Shown here piece by piece: positions 7,689 through 15,551 of a DNA stretch of 21,643 bases. The notes under the pieces were generated by a model. The model did no database searches and was not told the DNA's origin. It was given only the letters and a program-made list of their open reading frames with translations. Both the position numbers and the translations under genes were made by a program. Position 1 is the stretch's first letter. Every line of letters begins with the position of its first letter. This DNA is from JBCCRH01 sp039208045 (GTDB lineage Bacteria > Bacteroidota > Bacteroidia > Chitinophagales > Saprospiraceae), in contig JBCCRH010000041.1 of assembly GCA_039208045.1 (NCBI GenBank), forward strand, positions 1-21,643, in the 5' to 3' direction.

Positions 7689-8414
7689 CTAGGCTAATTG
7701 TGCGGCTCCCTGATCAAGGTACCACAATAGCTCGCCATTATTAGCTTGGATGTGTGTGGCTGGATAGGCTTCACTCTCTGCATCCTTTTGTAGTACTGAA
7801 GCTACCTTAGCTGCTTTGTTTTCCCCGGCCACCAAAAACACAATTAGTTTTGCATTATTAATCACTGGCCCAGTCAGCGTCACCCGCTTTTGGCCACTTA
7901 CCGGATGCGTAGCTACTGCACAAGTTGCTGGATTAGTTAAAAGCTCCATCTGATCGGGAAAAATAGAGGCTGTATGCCCATCATCCCCCATGCCTTGCAG
8001 CATGAAGTCAAATACCGGTAAGCCATTTTCGGTAGGCAGGGTTTGTTCAATGATTTCGCTGTAGCGAATGGCTTCCGCAGCAGGATCATCTTCGCCACGC
8101 ACTCGAAAGATATTAGAGACGGGCACCCCTACTTGCTTCAAAAATAGATCATTAGCCATTTTGTAGTTACTCTCCTCGTGGTCTGGCGGCACACAGCGAT
8201 CATCCCCCCAAAAAAAGAGCAGGGAAGACCAATCGATTTTATCGCGATAGTCAGTTGCTAAGATTTCAAAAAAACGCTTGGGCGTACTCCCTCCTGAAAG
8301 CGCTACGCTTGCCAGTTTAGTTTGTTGGTTGGCCCAATCGGCAAAGTATCGAGCAAAATCTTGAGCAAGCTGCTCCTTGTCTTTAGAAGTATGCACTTGA
8401 AATGATGTTGACAT
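7689..8414 (-). CDS. pgl: 6-phosphogluconolactonase
   Basis: 241 residues, typical for the DevB/SOL-type enzyme that hydrolyses 6-phosphogluconolactone to 6-phosphogluconate in the cytosol. Family motifs are visible: ALSGGSTPKRFFE (38-50), FFWGDDRCVPPDHEESNY (about 67-84) and GMGDDGHTASIFP (141-153), which carries the catalytic His147. It starts 12 bases after the zwf stop on the same strand and is surely co-transcribed with zwf, giving the first two steps of the oxidative pentose phosphate pathway as one unit. Length and motifs are complete and I see no oddities. Confidence 0.95.
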   Translation of the reverse strand: MSTSFQVHTSKDKEQLAQDFARYFADWANQQTKLASVALSGGSTPKRFFEILATDYRDKIDWSSLLFFWGDDRCVPPDHEESNYKMANDLFLKQVGVPVSNIFRVRGEDDPAAEAIRYSEIIEQTLPTENGLPVFDFMLQGMGDDGHTASIFPDQMELLTNPATCAVATHPVSGQKRVTLTGPVINNAKLIVFLVAGENKAAKVASVLQKDAESEAYPATHIQANNGELLWYLDQGAAQLA

Positions 8415-8426
8415 AGTCGTTAAATC

Positions 8427-9935
8427 TTACAGTTCACAGAAATTCGTATCCTCCGTTAATTTCGAGCATGGGTTATGCCATTCCTCTCCCATTAATACAT
8501 CCGCCTCTACAGGCCCCCAAGTACCTGCTGGATAGCCAAATAACTTGATAGTATCATCTTTTTTCCAGGCCTCGATAATGGGATCCACAAATGCCCATGC
8601 TGCCTCAACAGAGTCGCCACGCGCATACAGGGTAGCATCCCCTCGCATCCCATCCAATAGTAGGCGCTCGTAGGCCTCCGGCACGTAGGTATCTACAAGG
8701 TCAGAATAGTGAAAATCCATATTGACATCTTTCACTCGGAAGCCTTGCCCCGGTATTTTCATACCAAAATTAAGCACCAAGCCCTCCTGCGGTTGAATGC
8801 GTATAATGAGCTTATTATTGTTAGCATCAAACTCTTCTTCTTCTCTAAAAAGGCCGTGTGGAGGCGCCTTAAAATGAACCACCACTTCGGTCACTTTAGT
8901 CGGCAAACACTTGCCCGTTCGCACAAAAAATGGCACATCTGCCCAACGCCAATTGTCAATAAAGAACTTTACTGCAACGTAGGTCTCCGTCTTTGAATTT
9001 TCGGGCACTCCTTCCGCCTCTCTGTAACCAATTACTTCCTCACCACTCATTGTAGAGCCAATGTATTGCCCTCGAATGACATATTCTCCCACTTCCGCTT
9101 CTGTGATGGGGCGAATAGAGCGGAAAAGTTTCAGCTTTTCATTGCGGATAGACTCCGCATCTGCCTTGGTGGGCGGCTCCATTGCTACATGTGCGACCAC
9201 CTGCAACAAATGGTTTTGAAACATATCTCTAAGTGCACCAGAAGTATCGTAATAACCACCACGCGATCCTACCCCAATAGATTCAGCAGATGTGATTTCT
9301 ACTTTTTCTATATAGTTTCGATTCCAAAGTGGCTCAAAAATACCGTTGGCAAAGCGGGTAACTAATAAATTTTGCACCGTCTCTTTTCCTAGATAGTGAT
9401 CAATACGATAAATCTGATCTTCATCAAAATGTGCCTGTAAACCATTGTTCAGCTCAGTAGCTGATTGTTGGTCGTAGCCAAATGGCTTCTCCACCACGAG
9501 TCGCTTCCATCCATCTGATTCGTCATTCAAGCCGTGGTATGCTAAGCTCGCAGGGATAATTTGATATAAAGAAGGAGGAGTGGAAAGATAAAACATATAA
9601 TTCCCCTGCGTATGGCATTGAGCATCCAACTCCTTTAGGCGCTCCTTCACTTTACCATAATCTGCTTGCTCTTTGGTGCTAATTGGTAAATAGAATAGTT
9701 TTTCTGCAAATTTTTGTTGATCTTCCGCAGAGATGCTGCCGTGCTCTAGATGTTCATTATTTTCGAAAATAAATGACCGGAAGGATTCATCTGAATATTT
9801 GGTTCGGCTGACGCCTAATACCGCAAAGCAATCGGGCAAGAACTGCCCTTTGTACAATTGATAAACGGCAGGGATGAGCTTTCGCTTGGCCAAATCGCCC
9901 GATGCTCCAAAGATGACGAGTATTAAGGGTTCCAT
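8427..9935 (-). CDS. zwf: Glucose-6-phosphate 1-dehydrogenase
   Basis: 502 residues, usual length. It oxidises glucose-6-phosphate to 6-phosphogluconolactone, producing NADPH. Residues 9-15 (FGASGDL) form the nucleotide-binding turn, VVEKPFG (147-153) is the conserved substrate-domain motif, and RIDHYLGKETVQN (177-189) is the active-site signature with Asp179, His180 and Lys184. It is first in the zwf-pgl pair and divergent from rpiB across a 93-base gap that must hold promoters for both directions. I could not identify a clear -7 box there. The long plus-strand ORFs inside this gene (for example 8709-8996 and 9066-9365) are antisense shadows. Confidence 0.97.
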   Translation of the reverse strand: MEPLILVIFGASGDLAKRKLIPAVYQLYKGQFLPDCFAVLGVSRTKYSDESFRSFIFENNEHLEHGSISAEDQQKFAEKLFYLPISTKEQADYGKVKERLKELDAQCHTQGNYMFYLSTPPSLYQIIPASLAYHGLNDESDGWKRLVVEKPFGYDQQSATELNNGLQAHFDEDQIYRIDHYLGKETVQNLLVTRFANGIFEPLWNRNYIEKVEITSAESIGVGSRGGYYDTSGALRDMFQNHLLQVVAHVAMEPPTKADAESIRNEKLKLFRSIRPITEAEVGEYVIRGQYIGSTMSGEEVIGYREAEGVPENSKTETYVAVKFFIDNWRWADVPFFVRTGKCLPTKVTEVVVHFKAPPHGLFREEEEFDANNNKLIIRIQPQEGLVLNFGMKIPGQGFRVKDVNMDFHYSDLVDTYVPEAYERLLLDGMRGDATLYARGDSVEAAWAFVDPIIEAWKKDDTIKLFGYPAGTWGPVEADVLMGEEWHNPCSKLTEDTNFCEL

Positions 9936-10028
9936 GAAGTGGATTTTAGTTTACAGACAAAAACTGGATGTAATGTAGTACTGTTAATACAAGTGTCCTA
10001 AAATGAATAAAGTTTTATACCATAAATT

Positions 10029-10493
10029 ATGAAAATCGGAATAGCCGCTGACCACGGAGGGTTTGAACTAAAGCAAAAAATGAGTGCCCTGTTGCAACAA
10101 GCGGGCCACGACATCACTGATTTTGGTGCCCACCAATACGATGCTTCAGACGACTATCCCGATTTTGTAGTTCCATTGGCGAAAGCCGTAGCTGCTAATA
10201 CCGTAGACAAAGGCATTGCCATTTGCGGAAGCGGCGTCGGCGCCTCCATCGCTGCCAACAAAATTGCAGGCATACGAGCAGCACTCATCACTGAAGCCTA
10301 CTCCGCTGCCCAAGGCGTAGAACACGACGCTATGAATATCCTCTGCCTCGGCGGAAGAGTCATCGGCGAAGAACTAGCCAAAGTACTGGTTCACGCATTC
10401 GTAGCCGCCCAATACACCGGCGAAGAACGACACAACCGCCGCCTGAGCAAGGTGAAGGAGTTGGAGGGGGGAAGGGGGAGGATGGAGGAGTGA
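10029..10493 (+). CDS. rpiB: Ribose-5-phosphate isomerase B
   Basis: 154 residues. It interconverts ribulose-5-phosphate and ribose-5-phosphate. Motifs: AADHGGFELK (6-15), DDYPDF (41-46), ICGSGVGASIAANK (65-78) with the catalytic Cys66, His99 in VEHDAMN, and the phosphate-binding EERHNRR (132-138). It is divergent from zwf and followed by gnd on the same strand, so the four genes cover the route from glucose-6-phosphate to ribose-5-phosphate. The tail EGGRGRMEE is unlike the family and is encoded by the start of a polypurine repeat that continues past the stop. It is probably an extension created when repeat sequence displaced the original stop. Confidence 0.95.
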   Translation: MKIGIAADHGGFELKQKMSALLQQAGHDITDFGAHQYDASDDYPDFVVPLAKAVAANTVDKGIAICGSGVGASIAANKIAGIRAALITEAYSAAQGVEHDAMNILCLGGRVIGEELAKVLVHAFVAAQYTGEERHNRRLSKVKELEGGRGRMEE

Positions 10494-10700
10494 GGGGGGA
10501 CGGAGGATGGAGGGAGGACGGGGGACGGGGGACGGGGGACGAGTTTTACTTAAGTTACCTGCTCTAAATCAAACCTCATAATCCATCATCCAAGACCCGT
10601 AACCCGCAATCCGTAACCCAAAACCCGTAATCCGCAACCCAAAACTCGTAACCCATAACCCTTAAACACTCAAACCCCAAAACCCCTAAACTATAAAATA
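10494..10700. repeat. Degenerate word-repeat block C between rpiB and gnd
   Basis: The first part (to about 10545) is nearly pure purine on plus (GGACGGAGGATGGAGGGAGG, then GGGGGAC three times). It actually begins inside the last codons of rpiB at about 10450. After an A/T-rich centre (about 10545-10575), the second part (10580-10690) is C/A-rich with words ACCCGTAACCCGCAATCCG and ACCCAAAACCCGTAATCCGC. The two parts are imperfect inverted copies of the same vocabulary seen in blocks A and B. No gene is visible in this stretch; gnd starts at 10712. Confidence 0.7.
10512..10538 (+). other. Canonical G-quadruplex motif 3' of rpiB
   Basis: Four G-runs (GGG, then three GGGGG) are separated by loops of 5, 2 and 2 bases, satisfying the G3+N1-7 rule. 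It begins 19 bases after the rpiB stop and would be in the mRNA if transcription continues. Whether it folds in the cell is unknown. Confidence 0.55.
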
Positions 10701-10711
10701 ATACTTCCCAC

Positions 10712-12115
10712 ATGAACCCTACTTTTGATTTCGGTATGATTGGCCTTGGTGTGATGGGCCGCAATTTTTTGCTCAATATAGCCGATAGTGGCTTTTCGGT
10801 GATTGGCCTTGATCGCGATGCAGAAAAAGCGCAGTCGCTAGAGCAAGAAGGTGGCAGTAAGCGCATTGCTGGCACGACAGATACGGCAGATTTTGTCGCA
10901 AGACTCAAAACTCCACGGAAGATTATGTTGCTCGTCCCTGCGGGTAAAATAGTGGATGCTGTGATTGAAAGCTTGCTACCGCATTTGGACAAAGGCGATT
11001 TGATCATAGATGGCGGGAATTCCTTCTTTGAAGATACGCAACGAAGAGTGGACTACCTGGCGGAAAAGGACATCCACTTTCTGGGTACTGGGGTGTCTGG
11101 TGGTGCAGAAGGCGCGCGCCGTGGGCCAAGCATTATGCCTGGTGGAGCAAAGGAGGCTTACGCCCTTGTGCAGAAGGAATTTGAGGCTGCTGCCGCAAAA
11201 GTGCAGGGGGAACCTTGTGTAACTTGGGTGGGGAAAGGTGCCGCTGGGCATTATGTAAAAATGGTACACAATGGCATCGAATATGCCTTGATGCAATTAA
11301 TTGCAGAAGCTTATGACTTACTCAAAACGGCTGGAGGGTTTACCAACCCACAAATGGCCGAATTATTTAGCTTGTGGAATGAAGGGCGCCTCAGCTCTTT
11401 TTTAATCGAAATTACTGCCGACATTTTGGCGAAAGCCGATGACCAAGGAGAAGGCTGGCTAATTGATAAGATATTGGATAAAGCCAAACAAAAAGGCACT
11501 GGGAAATGGACTTCCCAAAACGCCATGGATTTAGGCATCCCGGTACCAACTATCGATGCGGCTGTCACTATGCGTGGTATTTCAGCATTGAAGGCGGAAC
11601 GGGTAGCTGCCATGGAGGTTTATCCTCGCCTGACCTCTGGGCAGGTAGTAGAGCCAGAAATATTTGCCCGTGAAGTGGAGGGGGCCTTATATTTTTCTTT
11701 TGTGGCGGCTTATGCGCAGGGCTTAAGTTTATTGCGCGACGCTTCCAAAGAGTATGGTTTCGAGCTAGACCTTACCGCTATTGCGCGCATCTGGCGGGGT
11801 GGTTGTATTATTCGGGCCGACTTGCTAGAAGACATCCGCGCCGCTTATGCTGCGCATCCTTCGCTTGCGAATTTAGTGCTTGCCCCAAGCCTGCAAGAAG
11901 ACATGGTGCAAACTCGGGTGTCCATACAGACGGTGCAGAAAGTAGCGGCCTCTCTGGATATTCCTATTTTAGCCTTCTCTTCTGCTTTACACTATTTCGA
12001 TGCTTACCGAAGTGCTCACCTGCCACTGAATGTAGTACAAGCACAGCGTGATTACTTCGGATCTCATACTTACGAAAGAAACGACCAAGAGGGTATTTTC
12101 CATACAGAGTGGTAG
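10712..12115 (+). CDS. gnd: 6-phosphogluconate dehydrogenase, decarboxylating
   Basis: 467 residues, normal for the dimeric long form. It converts 6-phosphogluconate to ribulose-5-phosphate plus CO2 with NADP+ reduction. The N-terminal Rossmann motif is GLGVMGRN (11-18). The 6PGDH signature is GVSGGAEGARRGPS (127-140). The catalytic region AAGHYVKMVHNGIEY (177-191) carries Lys183, Asn187 and Glu190. The C-terminal tail is QAQRDYFGSHTYER. It completes the oxidative pentose phosphate set with zwf, pgl and rpiB. It is 218 bases after rpiB across a repeat block, so co-transcription with rpiB is uncertain. kynU follows after 41 bases. Confidence 0.97.
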   Translation: MNPTFDFGMIGLGVMGRNFLLNIADSGFSVIGLDRDAEKAQSLEQEGGSKRIAGTTDTADFVARLKTPRKIMLLVPAGKIVDAVIESLLPHLDKGDLIIDGGNSFFEDTQRRVDYLAEKDIHFLGTGVSGGAEGARRGPSIMPGGAKEAYALVQKEFEAAAAKVQGEPCVTWVGKGAAGHYVKMVHNGIEYALMQLIAEAYDLLKTAGGFTNPQMAELFSLWNEGRLSSFLIEITADILAKADDQGEGWLIDKILDKAKQKGTGKWTSQNAMDLGIPVPTIDAAVTMRGISALKAERVAAMEVYPRLTSGQVVEPEIFAREVEGALYFSFVAAYAQGLSLLRDASKEYGFELDLTAIARIWRGGCIIRADLLEDIRAAYAAHPSLANLVLAPSLQEDMVQTRVSIQTVQKVAASLDIPILAFSSALHYFDAYRSAHLPLNVVQAQRDYFGSHTYERNDQEGIFHTEW

Positions 12116-12156
12116 CTGAAAGCCTAATATCAATCATTTAAACCGCAGCGTAACCT

Positions 12157-13440
12157 ATGCACTATGAAGCGAGCCTGAGCTTTGCACGTCTGCTCGATGA
12201 GCAAGACCCATTAAAACATCTTCGTGAACATTATTATTTTCCGAAACATCAGGAGCATGACTGCCTCTATTTTTGTGGAAATTCCCTGGGCTTGCAGCCA
12301 AAGGGCGTAGATATTGCCTTGCAAAAGGAGCTAGAGCACTGGCAACAATACGGTGTAGAGGGCCACTTCAGAGGGGCGCAGCCTTGGGTCTATTACCATA
12401 AGTTCCTAATGCCACAAGTGGCTAAGCTAGTAGGTGCAAAAGAGCAGGAAGTAGTCGTGATGAATACCCTTACGGTAAATCTGCACCTAATGATGATCAG
12501 TTTTTACCAACCTACCGCTGATCGCTTTAAGATTGTGATGGAGGCAGGAGCCTTCCCTTCCGATCAATATGCAGTAGAAAGTCAAGTCAAACTGCATGGC
12601 TTTGATCCCGAGCAAGCTATTGTGGAAGTGACGCCGAGAAAAGGAGAAGATACTATTCACACAGAGGATATTGTGCAGACCATTCAAGCGCATAGCGATT
12701 CGATTGCGCTGGTGCTTTTTGGTGGAGTTAACTACTATACGGGCCAATTTTTTGACCTTCGAACGATTACCAAAGCGGGCCATGAAGTGGGCGCTCACGT
12801 TGGCTTTGACCTAGCCCATGCTGCTGGCAATGTCCCCTTGGAATTAAACAGATGGGGAGTCGACTTTGCTGTTTGGTGTTCTTACAAATATCTCAATGCT
12901 GGCCCCGGAGGCCCCAGCGGTGCCTTTGTCCACGAGCGCCATGCCGACCGCCCCGAACTACCCAGACTGGCAGGCTGGTGGGGCCACGATGAGGACGCTC
13001 GTTTTCAAATGCAAAAAGGCTTCATCCCAATGAAAGGGGCAGCGGGTTGGCAATTAAGCAATGTCCCGATCTTCAGCTTTGCAGCACATAAAGTGAGCCT
13101 TGACTTATTTAATGAGGTAGGAATGGACGCCTTGCGGCAAAAAAGTGAGCTGTTGACTGGCTACTTGGAGTTCTTAATTGGGCAGTTGAATAAAGAGCAG
13201 GAGCACTACAAAATTATTACCCCGAGTACTCCCAAAGACCGAGGTTGTCAACTCTCTATCCTCACCCAAGCCTATGGCCGAGAGCTTTTTGCTTTCTTAA
13301 CGGTGAATGGTGTGATCTGTGATTGGCGAGAACCCAACGTCATTCGGTTAGCTCCGGCCCCGATGTACAATACCTTCGAAGATGTCTTTAGGTTGTATGG
13401 CCTGCTCTTGGAGTATCAGGAAACTAAAAAAGGAGACTAA
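12157..13440 (+). CDS. kynU: Kynureninase
   Basis: 427 residues, standard length. This PLP enzyme cleaves kynurenine or 3-hydroxykynurenine to (3-hydroxy)anthranilate plus alanine, in tryptophan breakdown or the kynurenine route to NAD. Motifs: FCGNSLGLQPKG (39-50), HFRGAQPWVYYH (70-81), MNTLTVNLHLMM (102-113), GFDLAHAAGN (216-225) and the PLP-lysine motif CSYKYLNAGPG (Lys244), followed by GWWGHD. It sits 41 bases after gnd on the same strand, so they may share a transcript. No other kynurenine-pathway gene is in the window. It is convergent with the TPR gene, with only 4 bases between the stops. Confidence 0.96.
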   Translation: MHYEASLSFARLLDEQDPLKHLREHYYFPKHQEHDCLYFCGNSLGLQPKGVDIALQKELEHWQQYGVEGHFRGAQPWVYYHKFLMPQVAKLVGAKEQEVVVMNTLTVNLHLMMISFYQPTADRFKIVMEAGAFPSDQYAVESQVKLHGFDPEQAIVEVTPRKGEDTIHTEDIVQTIQAHSDSIALVLFGGVNYYTGQFFDLRTITKAGHEVGAHVGFDLAHAAGNVPLELNRWGVDFAVWCSYKYLNAGPGGPSGAFVHERHADRPELPRLAGWWGHDEDARFQMQKGFIPMKGAAGWQLSNVPIFSFAAHKVSLDLFNEVGMDALRQKSELLTGYLEFLIGQLNKEQEHYKIITPSTPKDRGCQLSILTQAYGRELFAFLTVNGVICDWREPNVIRLAPAPMYNTFEDVFRLYGLLLEYQETKKGD

Positions 13441-13444
13441 TGGC

Positions 13445-14266
13445 CTATTTTATACGCTCCATTTCTCGTTCGATATCGGTCAGGTAGATTTGATCAAATA
13501 ATTCATTATAGGAGTCTTTCATCCGATCTCCTGCTTGATACAGGTCGAGCGCTTTCTGGATGTTTTCGCGGTAAGCTTCCTCCTTATTCAGCTGTTGATA
13601 CGCTAAGGCAATATAATAGCGGTTTTCTGCAAGATCATTCTCCGCTTCCTGCTTCAAAAGTAGTTCTATGGCTTTATCCGCAGCTCCCTCTTCCAGGTAA
13701 AGCACCCCCAAATGCAAATAATCGTAAACGCTAATAAAGTGATTCTCTTTATTAAGTTGCCTTTCCATCACCTCAATCGCCTGTTCCGGTTCGCCCAATG
13801 CTTTCAGGCACAATCCTTTTACGGTATTCAAATGATAGGTGCCATTGGAAGTGGGGCCAATATCGTTGCCTTGCATCAGTTCTTCTAGTAAAGCAATATC
13901 TGCTAGGGTTCCCTGGTAGTCTGCAAAAAATTTATACCGCAGTGAAGCTCTAACACTCAGGTAGTCCATCGGAGCTAACTCTACGGCTTTATCGATATAC
14001 TTTTTCCATTCGATAAAGTTGCCACTCTTCACGTAAGGAGCTGCTATTTCGCGATAAGGAAAGGCAAAGCGGGGGCATATGGCGATAGCTTCTTCCCATA
14101 GTTTTACTTGCCGCATATCAAACTGGTAGTAGTCCCGCGCATGCTCTTCTGCAAACTGACAAGCTTTATATTTGAGGGTATCGCCTTCCCAAAGAAAAAC
14201 ATTACAATTCGGTTGGCTGTAGCCCAGCACAGGCAACAAAAAGATCAGATAAAGCATACTTCTCAT
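13445..14266 (-). CDS. Secreted TPR-repeat protein
   Basis: 273 residues. Residues 1-18 (MRSMLYLIFLLPVLGYSQ) are a signal peptide, so the protein is exported. The rest is helical, with several TPR-like repeats: AFPYREIAAPYVKSGNFIEW, AVELAPMDYLSVRASLRYKF, GLCLKALGEPEQAIEVMERQ, YDYLHLGVLYLEEGAADKAI, NRYYIALAYQQLNKEEAYRE. It is probably a periplasmic protein-protein interaction scaffold; the partner is unknown. Its ATG overlaps the stop of the upstream lipoprotein gene as ATGA, a 4-base overlap typical of translational coupling. It is thus the third gene of a likely operon starting with the S24 regulator. Confidence 0.85.
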   Translation of the reverse strand: MRSMLYLIFLLPVLGYSQPNCNVFLWEGDTLKYKACQFAEEHARDYYQFDMRQVKLWEEAIAICPRFAFPYREIAAPYVKSGNFIEWKKYIDKAVELAPMDYLSVRASLRYKFFADYQGTLADIALLEELMQGNDIGPTSNGTYHLNTVKGLCLKALGEPEQAIEVMERQLNKENHFISVYDYLHLGVLYLEEGAADKAIELLLKQEAENDLAENRYYIALAYQQLNKEEAYRENIQKALDLYQAGDRMKDSYNELFDQIYLTDIEREMERIK

Positions 14267-14769
14267 GGCAGGATTTTTATGATGGCTCCATTTTTGATCT
14301 TAAAAATCAAATACTGATAATAATCTCGTGTTTGCCCCCTCAATACCTTTGGTTGCCAGCCTTTTAGGCTTTTAGTAATCGAGAGTAGTTGATCGGTAAT
14401 CTCCTTAGGGAACGCTTGCTCCTGATAAGCCTCATCCATACCGATCAGGCGAAATCGCCCCGCTTCCCCTTTACAATTCACGACAAAGCGGATGCGGATC
14501 AAGCCGGAGTTAGTACGGCCTTTTGGCAGGACATAATTTTTTTCAAAAGCTTCAACTATAGCCGGTTTGCCCCCTTCATACTCTAAGCCCTTGCTGTTAT
14601 TGAAATATTGAATCGTAAACTCATCCCCATCACAAAGGGCAAAAGTATCCGCATCCAACTTGGGATCAAATAGGATACCATCTAAATAGGGCGGAGCAGG
14701 TTCTACCTTTTTAGTCGTCTGACAGCTGACTAGGAAGAAGACAGTCAGCGCGAAAAAAGTTACTTTCAT
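14263..14769 (-). CDS. Lipoprotein with TonB C-terminal-like domain
   Basis: 168 residues using the ATG at 14769. A longer frame starts at 14805, but 14769 gives a clean lipoprotein signal (MKVTFFALTVFFLVSC, lipobox LVSC, Cys16). It also follows the upstream stop by 5 bases instead of overlapping it by about 30. The mature part has low-complexity linker residues, then LIRIRFVVNCKGEAGRFRLI (about residues 90-110) and a W-P-K...GQTRDYYQYLIFKIKNG end. This pattern resembles the TonB C-terminal fold (R-I-x-F-V-V-x-x-x-G). A lipid-anchored TonB-C-like domain without a long proline spanner would not be a normal energy transducer, so the function is open. Confidence 0.75.
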   Translation of the reverse strand: MKVTFFALTVFFLVSCQTTKKVEPAPPYLDGILFDPKLDADTFALCDGDEFTIQYFNNSKGLEYEGGKPAIVEAFEKNYVLPKGRTNSGLIRIRFVVNCKGEAGRFRLIGMDEAYQEQAFPKEITDQLLSITKSLKGWQPKVLRGQTRDYYQYLIFKIKNGAIIKILP

Positions 14770-14774
14770 ACGCG

Positions 14775-15494
14775 CTACACTATAGCATAAGAAGTTAGGC
14801 GACACTTCACCTTCAGTATCTGACGAATCTCTTCCAACTCTACATCGTAGGGCTTATAAACCGTATCATTATCAGAGATCAGCTGTAGCTTGGTGACTTG
14901 ATTATCCTCTCGAATTTGCTGTATGCGCTTAGCCACTACCACGTCCGTTACAATCACATACACTTGATTATCTCGGAGAGGAGTATCAGATTCCATAGGT
15001 TCACACACCACAATATCTCCATTCGTAATGGTCGGAGTCATACTGTCCCCGCTAATTTCAAAGGCTACCAGCGACCCCTCTAAATTGGGTAGGGAAAATT
15101 TTTGTAGGCCTTCAAAAAAGTCGTTAGACTGATGCTCTAGTGCGTAGCCAGCCAAGGCTCGATCTGGCACTAAGGTGATGTTGGCTCGGGGGCCAAATGC
15201 CTGGGCGCTCAGGAAGTGCGTGGGTATTTCAGCTGCCCCATCAGGTGCTTTTAGAAACATATCGTCGCTAATCCCAAAGACGTAGTTGGCGTTTACACTA
15301 AAATATTCAAACAAAAGGGTGAGCTGGTCAACCGTAATGTTTCGTTGCCCTTTGAGGATGCTATTGATAACATGGTTGTAGGTACCTAAACGCTTGGCAA
15401 TGTCGGACTTACCTTTAATTAAGCCGTATTTTTCTAAGGCTTCGTAGACCTTAAAAAAGCGGCGATTGACCATATTCTGTGAAAAATCTGCCAT
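14775..15494 (-). CDS. XRE-type transcription regulator with S24/LexA-like peptidase domain
   Basis: 239 residues. Residues about 14-76 form an N-terminal helix-turn-helix (SDIAKRLGTYNHVINSILKG). Residues about 110-235 form a LexA/CI-type S24 domain: an Ala-Gly bond in ALAGYALEH (A115-G116), the catalytic Ser151 in ISGDSMTPTI, and Lys189 in VVVAKRI. All elements for self-cleavage are present, so this is likely a repressor inactivated by autoproteolysis under stress. It is the first gene of a tight reverse-strand unit (5 bases to the lipoprotein gene, then a 4-base overlap to the TPR gene). Palindromes AAAAC-N5/6-GTTTT lie right upstream and are likely its own operators. It is not the canonical short LexA; it is a stand-alone Bacteroidota S24 regulator. 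Confidence 0.9.
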   Translation of the reverse strand: MADFSQNMVNRRFFKVYEALEKYGLIKGKSDIAKRLGTYNHVINSILKGQRNITVDQLTLLFEYFSVNANYVFGISDDMFLKAPDGAAEIPTHFLSAQAFGPRANITLVPDRALAGYALEHQSNDFFEGLQKFSLPNLEGSLVAFEISGDSMTPTITNGDIVVCEPMESDTPLRDNQVYVIVTDVVVAKRIQQIREDNQVTKLQLISDNDTVYKPYDVELEEIRQILKVKCRLTSYAIV

Positions 15495-15498
15495 AGAA

Positions 15499-15518
15499 TT
15501 AAAACAAAAAAGTTTTAA
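15499..15518. promoter_or_regulatory. Candidate operator 1 (TTAAAAC-N6-GTTTTAA)
   Basis: A perfect 7-bp inverted repeat around six A's, beginning five bases upstream of the S24 regulator's start codon. A repressor bound here would block transcription or initiation of the regulator. Together with the copy at 15534-15548 it is the best candidate for autoregulation. The region is very A/T-rich, so chance palindromes are more likely than usual. Confidence 0.5.
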
Positions 15519-15533
15519 AATCTCTTGCTGAAT

Positions 15534-15548
15534 AAAACTTTTTGTTTT
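15534..15548. promoter_or_regulatory. Candidate operator 2 (AAAAC-N5-GTTTT)
   Basis: A second copy of the same palindrome type. Its centre is about 32-33 bases from that of operator 1, close to three helical turns, which would put two bound dimers on the same face of the DNA. The two sites are also inverted copies of each other over about 17 bases. Confidence 0.5.
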
Positions 15549-15551
15549 AAA

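Noticed and set aside
8709..9365. Plus-strand ORFs of 95 and 99 codons
   Set aside because: They lie entirely antisense to zwf, which has complete family motifs, and show no family features.
14770..14805. Longer start for the TonB-C-like lipoprotein
   Set aside because: The extra 12 residues would bury the lipoprotein signal and overlap the S24 gene; ATG 14769 gives a clean lipobox.
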